Of a stretch of DNA of 13,518 bases, positions 6,781 to 13,518 are shown piece after piece. This DNA comes from Chloroflexota bacterium. Lineage in GTDB: Bacteria > Chloroflexota > Anaerolineae > Promineifilales > Promineifilaceae. The notes beneath the pieces were generated by a model. It was not told the DNA's origin, ran no database searches, and saw only the letters and a program-made list of their open reading frames with translations. A program made the translations under genes and the position numbers. The stretch covers positions 1 to 13,518 of the forward strand of contig QQUD01000886.1 of NCBI GenBank assembly GCA_008501785.1. The letters run 5' to 3'. How positions within the stretch are numbered: the first letter of the stretch is position 1; every line of letters starts with the position of its first letter.

Positions 6781-9291
6781 GTGAATTCAAAAAATTGGGA
6801 ACGCTTTACACAACGCGCTCGTCGCGTACTCAGTTTAGCTCAAGAAGAAGCTGAACGACTCAATCATAACTATATCGGCAGTGAACATGTTTTAATCGGG
6901 TTGCTACGTGAAGAAGGTGGTGTCGCTGGCCGTGTGCTGCGTGAACTCGGACTGGATGTCGCGCGCGTGCAGGCCATGGTAGAACGCCTTTCAGGTGGAC
7001 CAGGTACACGAACCCCTTTCACAAAAATCGAACTTTCGCCTAGCACAAAGCGTGTTTTAGAGCTGGCTGTTGAAGAAGCTCGCCGCATGGGGCAACATTA
7101 CATCAGCACCGAACATCTGTTATTAGGTATGGCTCGTCAAAATGAAGGTCTTGCCATTGATGTGCTGCGCAAATTCGGCATCAGTTCTGAACAGATTCGT
7201 CGTCAAACACGCCGCATGTTGAAAGAAAGCCCGGTTAGTTCATCAGAAAGCCGGACAACACCTCAACGCCCAGCTCGCAAAGAAAAAAGCAAAACACCCA
7301 TGGTCGATCAATTAGCAACTGACCTGACGGCTATGGCAGAAGAAAACAAGCTGGACCCAGTCATTGGCCGCAACATGGAAATTGAGCGGGTCATTCAAAT
7401 TTTGGCACGCCGTACCAAGAACAATCCAGCCTTGATTGGTGAACCAGGTGTGGGCAAAACAGCCATTATTGAAGGACTGGCACAGCGCATCATAAACGGC
7501 CGTGTTCCAGAAATCCTACATGGCAAACGCGTCCTCCAACTCGATGTTGGCAGTTTGGTTGCTGGTACGATGTACCGTGGTCAGTTTGAAGAACGTCTCA
7601 AGCGTGTCATCGAAGAGTTAAAATCAAGTGACTCGATCCTTTTCATTGACGAAGTTCACATGCTTGTTGGTGCAGGTTCTGCTGGCAGTTCAGTAGATGC
7701 AGCCAACATCTTAAAACCCGCTCTAGCTCGTGGCGAACTACAAACCATTGGCGCGACGACACTTGAAGAATATCGCAAGTATATTGAAAGTGATGCAGCC
7801 TTAGAACGTCGCTTTCAGCCAATTCATGTTGATGAACCGACTCCCGAAGAGACACTTCAAATCCTGCGCGGCATCAAAGGCGCGTATGAACAACACCACA
7901 ACCTCTTTATTACAGAGGAAGCGATTGAAGCGGCCGTTACGCTTTCTACACGCTACGTCACAGATCGGTTCTTGCCAGACAAAGCAATTGACCTCATCGA
8001 CGAAAGTGGTTCGCGGGTACGCATGTACCGCGCACCACAACCAGCTGACATTCGGGAAGCTTACGATTCGCTGCGTGAACTGCGTGAAGAACGCACACAG
8101 GCCCTTGAGTCTGGCGCACATGAACAGGCCGATGAGATTCGTTTACGCGAAGAAGAATTGCAACGCCGTTTAGATCAGCTGCGTGTCGGTGAAAGTGAAA
8201 GCGAATCCAATATCTCTGTTACTGCAGAAGATATTGCCGAAGTACTTTCAATGTGGACCGGCATTCCTGTCTACCAATTTACCCAAGAAGAGTCAGAACG
8301 ACTTCTGCAAATGGAATCGGCTCTAGCTGAACACATTGTTGGACAAAAAGAGGCGATTGAAGCCATCTCCAAGGCAGTACGTCGCGCCCGTGCCGGTCTT
8401 AAAGACCCGAAACGGCCGATTGGTTCCTTTATCTTCTTAGGACCTACAGGCGTTGGTAAAACAGAGTTAACCAAAGCATTAGCTCAATTCCTGTTTGGCA
8501 GCGACGAAGCCCTGGTTCAGCTTGATATGTCTGAATTCATGGAGCGTCACAGTGTGGCACGGCTGGTTGGTTCACCTCCAGGCTACGTTGGCTATGAAGA
8601 CGCTGGGCAGCTAACAGAAGCTGTACGCCGTCGCCCTTACTCCATCGTCGTTTTTGATGAAATTGAAAAAGCGCACCCTGAAGCTTTCAATATCCTGTTA
8701 CAAATTATGGAAGAAGGTCATCTGTCTGATGCAAAAGGCCAGAAAGTCAACTTCCAAAATGCGATTATCATCTTAACCTCAAATGTTGGGGCTGATACAA
8801 TTCGCCGTGGACCTAATTTAGGGTTTGCCTTCCAACGGGATTCAAAAACTGAAGGGGAAGCAAGTTACGCAGAAATGCGAAAAACATTGATGGATGAACT
8901 GAAGCGTCAGTTCCGCCCAGAGTTTATCAATCGCGTAGACAGTATCATCGTCTTCCGGCAATTGTCTGAAGAAGATATTCGTGAAATTGTTGACATCATT
9001 TTGCGTGAAGTCAATGAGCGACTGTCTGAACATGAACTCGGTATTTCAGCAACAGAACCTGCTAAAGATTGGTTAGGCAAGCATGGGTACGACGCCGAAT
9101 TTGGTGCACGTCCGCTGCGTCGCCTCATTCAAACTGAAGTTGAGGATCGTCTTTCTGATGCAGTGCTTTCTGGCAAGTTTACAAGCGGACAAACAGTTAT
9201 TGTTGATGTTGATGAAGAGGATACCATCGTTTTGCATAGTGAAGACACTTCTGAAGATGCAGTTGAAGAGGAAGCATTGCCTGCGTCCTAA
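6781..9291 (+). CDS. clpC: ATP-dependent Clp protease ATP-binding subunit ClpC
   Basis: A cytoplasmic AAA+ unfoldase that threads substrates into the ClpP peptidase. In order along 836 residues: the Clp N-domain with two repeats (about 1-150; [12 protein letters not shown] and [11 protein letters not shown]); first ATPase domain with Walker A GEPGVGKT (220-227) and Walker B FIDE (288-291); a middle region with a UVR-like coiled segment (about 430-470) typical of ClpC; second ATPase domain with Walker A GPTGVGKT (554-561) and Walker B VFDE (624-627); the LGF loop (680-682) that docks on ClpP; and a C-terminal D2-small domain ending near 815 in an acidic tail. All key residues are present, so it should be active. 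The length is normal for the family. Start is GTG with a good ribosome binding site. It follows the S1 gene without a terminator and ends in an intrinsic terminator. No ctsR, mcsA or mcsB lies beside it, unlike in Firmicutes. ClpB is excluded because the middle region is short. Confidence 0.96.
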   Translation: MNSKNWERFTQRARRVLSLAQEEAERLNHNYIGSEHVLIGLLREEGGVAGRVLRELGLDVARVQAMVERLSGGPGTRTPFTKIELSPSTKRVLELAVEEARRMGQHYISTEHLLLGMARQNEGLAIDVLRKFGISSEQIRRQTRRMLKESPVSSSESRTTPQRPARKEKSKTPMVDQLATDLTAMAEENKLDPVIGRNMEIERVIQILARRTKNNPALIGEPGVGKTAIIEGLAQRIINGRVPEILHGKRVLQLDVGSLVAGTMYRGQFEERLKRVIEELKSSDSILFIDEVHMLVGAGSAGSSVDAANILKPALARGELQTIGATTLEEYRKYIESDAALERRFQPIHVDEPTPEETLQILRGIKGAYEQHHNLFITEEAIEAAVTLSTRYVTDRFLPDKAIDLIDESGSRVRMYRAPQPADIREAYDSLRELREERTQALESGAHEQADEIRLREEELQRRLDQLRVGESESESNISVTAEDIAEVLSMWTGIPVYQFTQEESERLLQMESALAEHIVGQKEAIEAISKAVRRARAGLKDPKRPIGSFIFLGPTGVGKTELTKALAQFLFGSDEALVQLDMSEFMERHSVARLVGSPPGYVGYEDAGQLTEAVRRRPYSIVVFDEIEKAHPEAFNILLQIMEEGHLSDAKGQKVNFQNAIIILTSNVGADTIRRGPNLGFAFQRDSKTEGEASYAEMRKTLMDELKRQFRPEFINRVDSIIVFRQLSEEDIREIVDIILREVNERLSEHELGISATEPAKDWLGKHGYDAEFGARPLRRLIQTEVEDRLSDAVLSGKFTSGQTVIVDVDEEDTIVLHSEDTSEDAVEEEALPAS

Positions 9292-9314
9292 CTGTTTCTT
9301 GTCATTCATATATC

Positions 9315-9341
9315 AAAAAGCCCGCTTGATGCGGGCTTTTT
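9315..9341. terminator. Intrinsic terminator, probably bidirectional
   Basis: AAAAAGCCCGC (9315-9325) and GCGGGCTTTTT (9331-9341) form an 11-bp stem with the loop TTGAT, followed by more T residues on the plus strand. The opposite strand also ends in a T-run (complement of the A-run at 9315-9319). It lies 24 bp after the clpC stop and 39 bp beyond the stop of the convergent LysM gene, so it can end both transcripts. Confidence 0.9.
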
Positions 9342-9379
9342 TTATTTCAATAAATCAGTTTATCGTGGTTGTTGTTTGC

Positions 9380-9877
9380 CTATGGATATGCTTCTGAGTC
9401 TGAGTCTGAGTCTGAGTCTGAAGATGAGGATGAGGATGAAGATGAAGAATTATCCGTAGAAAGATTAAGGTTGCCTATACTTAATACATCTTTATCAGGA
9501 CAATCAGGAATATAAATCCAATCCCCTGCATAAATTAAATCGAAATTGTAGTGACGGTTTGCATCTGAGATTGCATCAACAGTTGTGTTATATTGAACTG
9601 CAAGTTCAGAAAGTGTGTCACCGGGTTGAATCACATGTATTAAGCGCTCTGTTGCTGCAAAAATATGTTCGGGGGTGACTAAAGGCACTGGCGTAGATGT
9701 GGCAGGTAATGTGGTGGCAGTGGGAGGAACTGGGGTGTCTTCAATACGAGGTGTATCTTCCACAGCTTCAACTTGTTGCGCACCAGATGTTTCAGCACCA
9801 GTATCTTCAGACTCCCCGCCATTTCGACAAGCAACACCTACCAGTAATAACAATACAATTAACAATAATCTTCGCAT
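9380..9877 (-). CDS. LysM-domain lipoprotein with Ser/Asp-rich tail
   Basis: A 165-residue secreted protein, probably lipid-anchored. MRR plus a run of Leu/Ile/Val residues ends in GVAC (Cys 17), a signal peptide with a lipobox that is weak at -3 (Gly). A Glu/Thr/Pro-rich linker of about 65 residues follows. The LysM domain then runs from IHVIQPGDTLSELA to AGDWIYIPD (about 80-125), a fold that binds N-acetylglucosamine-containing glycans such as peptidoglycan. The tail contains a serine run followed by Ser-Asp repeats, encoded by a short tandem DNA repeat. I chose ATG at 9877 because GGAGG (9886-9882) stands just before it; an upstream TTG at 9892 would bury that site. There is no catalytic domain, so it is likely a binding or scaffold protein. 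It is divergent from the kinase gene and shares its control region, which hints at linked expression but does not prove it. Confidence 0.85.
   Translation of the reverse strand: MRRLLLIVLLLLVGVACRNGGESEDTGAETSGAQQVEAVEDTPRIEDTPVPPTATTLPATSTPVPLVTPEHIFAATERLIHVIQPGDTLSELAVQYNTTVDAISDANRHYNFDLIYAGDWIYIPDCPDKDVLSIGNLNLSTDNSSSSSSSSSSDSDSDSDSEAYP
9393..9449. repeat. Hexanucleotide microsatellite encoding the Ser-Asp tail
   Basis: TCTGAG is repeated four and two-thirds times at 9393-9420, followed by a degenerate run of GATGAG/GATGAA triplet pairs to 9449. The six-base unit keeps the frame, so slippage would change tail length without breaking the protein. Confidence 0.85.
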
Positions 9878-9998
9878 AAGGCCTCCACACAAAAATATTC
9901 TTGATTAAAGCCTAAACCAGTTTTTTAGAATAATAAATAAAGCCTTTAACAAACGACTTGAAACCGAATCAGGCAGGTTTTGGTAAATAGACATAAAC

Positions 9999-10027
9999 AT
10001 TATAGCAAAAGAAACGGCTTTTTTGAA
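9999..10027 (-). promoter_or_regulatory. Likely promoter of the LysM lipoprotein gene
   Basis: On the minus strand, TATAAT (10004-9999) is preceded by TGC, an extended -10. A weak -35, TTCAAA (10027-10022), lies 17 nt upstream. Transcription would start near 9992, giving a leader of about 115 nt. Confidence 0.5.
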
Positions 10028-10037
10028 GCAGTGGTAT

Positions 10038-10097
10038 CAATCGGAAGTCATATGCCTATTTTTCAAACGCACAAAAATAGGAATAAAGTCCCGATTG
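10038..10097. repeat. 60-bp two-part inverted repeat between divergent genes
   Basis: CAATCGG (10038-10044) pairs with CCGATTG (10091-10097), and CCTATTTTT (10055-10063) pairs with AAAAATAGG (10073-10081) around a 9-nt loop. A 10x9-nt internal loop separates the two stems. Neither strand has the T-run of a terminator. It lies just upstream of the likely LysM promoter and about 150 bp before the kinase start, so it could be an operator for a dimeric or tetrameric regulator, or a structured leader RNA. Confidence 0.65.
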
Positions 10098-10250
10098 CGT
10101 TCATATTAACCCAGGTCTTAAGATAGGTGAAAGAGAATTGCAATGAATATTAGTCTATCGTCACAACTAACAATTTATAAAATTTGTTGTAGGGATAGCT
10201 ATTGAAAAACTACTTATGAATAAAGAGAGATTTAGCATTACACAGATTAT

Positions 10251-12890
10251 ATGATCCCAAAAACAATAGGCCGCTACCGCATTAAGTCGGAGTTAGGTCG
10301 CGGGGGTATGTCTACGGTATACCTGGCTCACGATCTACACTTTGAACGGGATGTGGCCGTAAAATTACTGCCCTTGGAGTTGTTACACCAACCCACTTTT
10401 CGCCGGCGTTTTGAACGTGAAGCAAAAGTAGTTGCAGCTTTGGATCACCCCGCTATTGTGCCAGTCTACGATTTTGGAGAAGAAAGAGAACAGCCATTTT
10501 TGGTGATGCGATTTATGCCTGGCGGTTCTTTATCGGACCGCTTGAAGCAAGGGGCACTTTCCATTAAAGAAACAGCCAACATCATGAGTCGACTGGCACC
10601 TGCTTTAGATGAAGTGCATGCGCATGGCATTATTCACCGTGATTTAAAACCAAGCAATATTTTGTTTGATCAACGGCGCGATCCCTATATTTCTGATTTT
10701 GGTACAGCAAAACTGACACAAGCCCAAACGAAGTTGACAGATACGGGTGGGGCGGTTGGCACGCCAGCTTATATGAGTCCCGAACAGATTCAAGGGGACG
10801 CGGAACTGGACGGCCGTTCTGATATTTATTCACTTGGCATTATTTTGTTTGAAATGCTAACGGGACAACATCCGTACCAAACGAACACGCCGCTTGCTGT
10901 TGCCGTGAAGCATATTTTTGAACCAATTCCTTATATTCTGGATATGGTTCCTAATTTGCCTACTGAAAGCCAAGAAATTATTATGCAGGCAATGGCCAAA
11001 GATCGGACGCAGCGATATGTAACGGCCGTTGCCTTTGCTGCAGATTTAGCCCGTGTTGCCGACAAGATCGAAACTCGTATGTTACAAGCGCTTGCGAATC
11101 AGGAGGATCAACCCCAACCGGGTCGTTATGCCTTGTTGATAAAAAACAATGAATTTAATGATCCATTGCTTTCCCAATTAACTAAAAACGCATCAAATAT
11201 TGATGATTTGGGCGAGCTTCTGAAAAATCCAGCCATTGGTGCATTTGATGAAATAACCACGCTCCAAAATGAGCCATCCCACGTTATTCGCCGTGCCATT
11301 TCGCAATTTTTTACGGACAGGCAGCCTGATGATTTACTGCTCGTCTATTACACTGGACACGCCGCGATTGGGTCTCGCAGCCGCCTTTACCTGGCGGCAA
11401 ATAACACCGAACATAATTTACTGCGTGGTACGGCTATTCCAGCCGGCTTTATTGCAGATGAGATGGATAACAGTCAATCAACCCATCAGATACTCATTCT
11501 TGACTGCCATTTTAGTAATGCTATTGAAACGGATTTACCGAGTTTAGTGGGTCAAACGGTTAATTCTGGTGCGACTTTTGCGCGTAATGGACATGACCGG
11601 GTCGTTATTACGGCAACGGATAGTACACAATATAACTGGTTTAAAGATGAGGTTCGTGGAAAAGCCACCCCATCTCAATTTACCAAACACCTTATTCATG
11701 GATTACGCAGCGGTGCAGCTGACATTAATCAAGATGGTGATATTACAATTAATGAGCTTTTTGCTTATATATTTGATTGCGTGTCCCGAAATTCGGTTGA
11801 TGAGCACATTCAGATACCTCGGAAATGGACACCTCATTCGGTAAAGGATGGAGATGGGTTGGTAATTGGTTTTGCAAACGGGCAAGTAGCGAACAAAACG
11901 GCCGTTTCCAAACGCCACCCCGCCATCTCACAAGTCAAACAAACCAGATCGAGATTTTCCTTTTTAAACAAGCTGTCAAAATCAACGATTCATGTTTCTG
12001 CGATCACAATTTTGCTGTTGGCAATCGGTTTGTTATTTGTGACGGGTGGCAGTCGCACGAGTTTCAATAACAACGAACAAACTGCGGCAGCAGCAAATAT
12101 CATCCCATCACCAACGATGCCGCCAACGGCTGTTTCACCAACAAACACACCCGCAAGCACATCAACTGTTGAAAACAACAATGCTGCAAATAGCGAACCA
12201 TCCCCTGTGGCTGCAACTGAAACGAAGACTGTAGCGGAAACGGCCGTTATCACCCCATCTCCAAGCAAAACGAGTGAACCCACCAACAGCCCAACAAAAA
12301 CAACACCTGAAGCAACGGCAGCCGTAAACGAGACCATCACCACAATTGCACGGCTCTCATCTAGCCTATTTATTTCTCCAGATTCCGATTCACAAGAGGT
12401 AACATTTGTGGGAGCGGGAGAGCAAGTTGAAATTATAGGGCGCTCTAAATTTGGCGAATGGCTTTATGTACTTACTGAAGACCAAAATGAAGGCTACGTG
12501 TATGGACCTCGATTTGATTATGAAGGAGACTACAATTCATTACAAATAGTCCAAACATCTCCACCAAACAATAGCAGCACTCCACCTGCTGAGGAATCCT
12601 GTTCAGGCAATTGCCCCACCTTGAAACTCGACCTGTACGATCTGCCAAGCCCACGCTGCACAGAAGATAACAAATTCCGCACCATTTACATCCAGGGTCG
12701 AGGGGGCAACGACACCTTTACTTACTATTGGGATGGAGAATTCAAAGCTGGACCAACCTCTGATGGGTTTGGCTTTGATGTCAGCAGTGCCAACGGTTCT
12801 GCTGTAATTGGACGCGGCAAAGTTGTTTCAGGTGATGGACAAGTAGTAGAAAAAGAGCTGTTTGTCTCAAACTTTAGCTGCAATAACTGA
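10251..12890 (+). CDS. Transmembrane Ser/Thr protein kinase fused to a caspase-like (C14) domain and outer SH3-like domain
   Basis: An 879-residue protein. The Hanks-type kinase (about 8-270) has glycine loop GRGGMS (16-21), K38, E57, HRDLKPSN (129-136), DFG (149-151) and SPE (176-178), so it should be active. A caspase-like p20/p10 region (about 292-540) follows: YALLI start, YYTGH with His370, and LDCHFSN (417-423), where the usual catalytic Cys of DxCxSG is replaced by His420, leaving Cys419 one place early. An EF-hand loop lies at 491-502 (DINQDGDITINE). One membrane helix (about 581-598) is followed by a Thr/Pro/Ser-rich linker (about 610-695), an SH3-like domain (about 697-757) and a C-terminal beta-rich domain with four Cys (784, 788, 803, 877). 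Kinase and caspase-like domain are thus cytoplasmic, and the SH3 part outside may bind the cell wall. The combination suggests a receptor that turns an envelope signal into phosphorylation. Whether the caspase part is a protease or a pseudo-enzyme scaffold is open. ATG has no Shine-Dalgarno. Confidence 0.93.
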   Translation: MIPKTIGRYRIKSELGRGGMSTVYLAHDLHFERDVAVKLLPLELLHQPTFRRRFEREAKVVAALDHPAIVPVYDFGEEREQPFLVMRFMPGGSLSDRLKQGALSIKETANIMSRLAPALDEVHAHGIIHRDLKPSNILFDQRRDPYISDFGTAKLTQAQTKLTDTGGAVGTPAYMSPEQIQGDAELDGRSDIYSLGIILFEMLTGQHPYQTNTPLAVAVKHIFEPIPYILDMVPNLPTESQEIIMQAMAKDRTQRYVTAVAFAADLARVADKIETRMLQALANQEDQPQPGRYALLIKNNEFNDPLLSQLTKNASNIDDLGELLKNPAIGAFDEITTLQNEPSHVIRRAISQFFTDRQPDDLLLVYYTGHAAIGSRSRLYLAANNTEHNLLRGTAIPAGFIADEMDNSQSTHQILILDCHFSNAIETDLPSLVGQTVNSGATFARNGHDRVVITATDSTQYNWFKDEVRGKATPSQFTKHLIHGLRSGAADINQDGDITINELFAYIFDCVSRNSVDEHIQIPRKWTPHSVKDGDGLVIGFANGQVANKTAVSKRHPAISQVKQTRSRFSFLNKLSKSTIHVSAITILLLAIGLLFVTGGSRTSFNNNEQTAAAANIIPSPTMPPTAVSPTNTPASTSTVENNNAANSEPSPVAATETKTVAETAVITPSPSKTSEPTNSPTKTTPEATAAVNETITTIARLSSSLFISPDSDSQEVTFVGAGEQVEIIGRSKFGEWLYVLTEDQNEGYVYGPRFDYEGDYNSLQIVQTSPPNNSSTPPAEESCSGNCPTLKLDLYDLPSPRCTEDNKFRTIYIQGRGGNDTFTYYWDGEFKAGPTSDGFGFDVSSANGSAVIGRGKVVSGDGQVVEKELFVSNFSCNN

Positions 12891-12893
12891 TGA

Positions 12894-12956
12894 ATAACGA
12901 ATTGTGAATTAAGAGATCATTCACAATTCATTATTCGTTATTCACAATTCATTATT
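12894..12956. repeat. AT-rich repeat cluster between convergent genes
   Basis: ATTCACAATTCATTATT occurs twice (12919-12935 and 12940-12956), 21 bp apart. GAATTGTGAAT (12899-12909) is the inverted partner of ATTCACAATTC (12919-12929), giving an 11-bp stem with a 9-nt loop. AATAACGAAT at 12894 is also repeated inverted at 12931-12940. The second direct copy contains the stop codon and last residues of the minus-strand gene. It could help terminate both convergent transcripts, or be the remnant of a small mobile repeat. Confidence 0.7.
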
Positions 12957-13518
12957 TTCTTTTTCTTTCGCTGCCAGTCGTGTTGATGCAGTTGCCAGCC
13001 CGATGATAAACCAAAACACAGTTACTGCATGATGAAATTCTAAATTAAATAAATAATGATCAAACACCCCTGCAACCAATCCGCCCACCAGAGCCGCGTG
13101 CAACCCTAACCAAACTGCATCCTGCTGTGGGTTCGTTTTAAACCAGTTACGATGCAGAAATGCATAACCAAAAACCACAAAAATAATAGCAAAAAAGAAA
13201 AGAAGCCCGATCAATCCCATCATTTGGGCAATGGTCAAATACACATTGGCAACGCCCAAATAAATGTCAATATCTGGCGTGCCTGCAAAACCGACACCAA
13301 ACATTGGATACCGCTGAATCAGCCGCCATGCATCTTTGTATTCGCCAAAGCGCATTTGGGTGGCCAAATCTTGGCCCTGAAATCCTTCGGCAAATCGGGC
13401 CACATATTCCTGCATAAATGGCAAAAACAAAATCAACAGCCCGATAACGAGCATGTAGGGCAGCAGGCGCCGGTAACGCATGACAGCCACAAATCCTAAG
13501 CCTGCGGCGAGTCCCAGC
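12942..13518 (-). CDS. O-antigen polymerase/ligase-like membrane protein (Wzy/WaaL family), C-terminal part
   Basis: The frame is open to the right edge, so the N-terminal part is missing; 192 codons are visible. Four or more hydrophobic helices are present. Between them lies an outer loop with WRLIQRYPMFGVGFAGTP, the pattern of the Wzy_C family (a W..i...P.fGvG signature), and then NVYLTIAQMMGLIGLLFF, the usual helix after that loop. Members join or transfer lipid-linked glycan chains on the outer face of the membrane. This fits the two glycosyltransferases at the other end of the window, although the genes between are unrelated. The last residues (KENNEL) are encoded within an AT-rich repeat, so the C-terminus may have been altered by the repeat. 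A GTG at 13490 is not a convincing start because the helix continues upstream of it. Polymerase and ligase cannot be told apart from this part. Confidence 0.8.
   Translation of the reverse strand, partial: LGLAAGLGFVAVMRYRRLLPYMLVIGLLILFLPFMQEYVARFAEGFQGQDLATQMRFGEYKDAWRLIQRYPMFGVGFAGTPDIDIYLGVANVYLTIAQMMGLIGLLFFFAIIFVVFGYAFLHRNWFKTNPQQDAVWLGLHAALVGGLVAGVFDHYLFNLEFHHAVTVFWFIIGLATASTRLAAKEKENNEL

Larger units (their letters stand above)
9878..10250. other. Gene-free divergent control region
   Basis: This 373-bp AT-rich stretch separates the divergent LysM and kinase genes. No conserved ORF, tRNA or other RNA gene was recognised. It contains the LysM ribosome binding site and probable promoter, a 60-bp inverted repeat (10038-10097), and a smaller dyad around 10169-10187 (AACAATTTATAAAATTTGTT). 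AAAGCCT occurs twice, near 9906 and 9940. No convincing kinase promoter was found. There is no Shine-Dalgarno before the kinase ATG, and TAG at 10233 blocks any longer start. Confidence 0.7.
18..12247. repeat. Dispersed family of 19 ACGGCCGT palindromes (HIP-like)
   Basis: Exact copies start at 18, 602, 732, 978, 2106, 2940, 3091, 3356, 3593, 3745, 3954, 4764, 5283, 6705, 7496, 10810, 11022, 11898 and 12240. A random 8-mer is expected about 0.2 times in a window of this size. All 19 lie in coding regions: 13 in the two glycosyltransferases, 4 in the kinase, and one each in the S1 gene and clpC. None lies in an intergenic gap. Twelve are read as Thr-Ala-Val, five as Asn/Asp-Gly-Arg and two as Arg-Pro. 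One-mismatch copies occur at 2562, 7930 and 8412. The pattern resembles HIP1 of cyanobacteria, but with a different sequence. Confidence 0.9.

Noticed and set aside
7930..7937. GCGGCCGT in clpC (and ACGGCCGA at 8412) as further palindrome copies
   Set aside because: Each differs by one base from the motif and encodes conserved ClpC residues, so they were left out of the exact count.
9393..9449. Short repeats considered as a CRISPR array
   Set aside because: The units are contiguous 6-mers without spacers and lie within a coding frame.
10171..10250. Kinase promoter using TATAAA at 10176-10181
   Set aside because: No -35 box lies at a suitable distance, and the AT-rich context makes a chance match likely.
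13488..13490. GTG as start of the O-antigen ligase-like gene
   Set aside because: The open frame and a hydrophobic helix continue upstream to the window edge, and the family is much longer than 182 residues.

Overview
The window is a moderate-GC stretch of bacterial chromosome with seven protein genes, of which the first and last run off the window edges. The mix suggests a Chloroflexota (Anaerolineae-like) bacterium. It holds two large GT-C (family 39-like) membrane glycosyltransferases with long beta-rich tails, a four-domain S1 protein, a ClpC with a UVR linker, and a membrane-anchored Hanks-type kinase fused to a caspase-like domain. This placement is inference from gene style, since the window has no rRNA or tRNA marker.

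Layout: positions 1-5383 carry two tandem minus-strand glycosyltransferase genes, separated by a short gap containing a strong hairpin. A divergent intergenic region (5384-5558) follows, with a good sigma70-type promoter reading right. Next come a plus-strand S1-domain ribosomal protein gene (TTG start) and clpC (GTG start), probably one transcription unit, closed by a clear terminator at 9315-9341. That terminator can also serve the convergent LysM lipoprotein gene (9380-9877, minus). A 373-bp gene-free region holding a 60-bp inverted repeat separates it from the divergent kinase gene (10251-12890, plus). The kinase gene converges on the C-terminal part of a Wzy/WaaL-type O-antigen polymerase or ligase gene (12942 to the right edge, minus), with an AT-rich repeat cluster between them.

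The genes fall into two themes. Surface glycans and envelope are represented by two glycosyltransferases, the O-antigen ligase-like protein, the LysM lipoprotein and the SH3-like outer part of the kinase. Translation and protein quality control are represented by the S1 protein and ClpC.

Three signals stand out. (1) The 8-bp palindrome ACGGCCGT occurs 19 times against about 0.2 expected for a random 8-mer. All copies lie inside coding regions, like the HIP1 element of cyanobacteria. (2) A kinase-caspase fusion carries an apparently inactivated caspase dyad (His in place of the usual catalytic Cys) but keeps a textbook EF-hand calcium loop. (3) A 59-bp near-perfect inverted repeat sits in-frame inside a membrane glycosyltransferase gene, as if a palindromic element had been inserted and translated.
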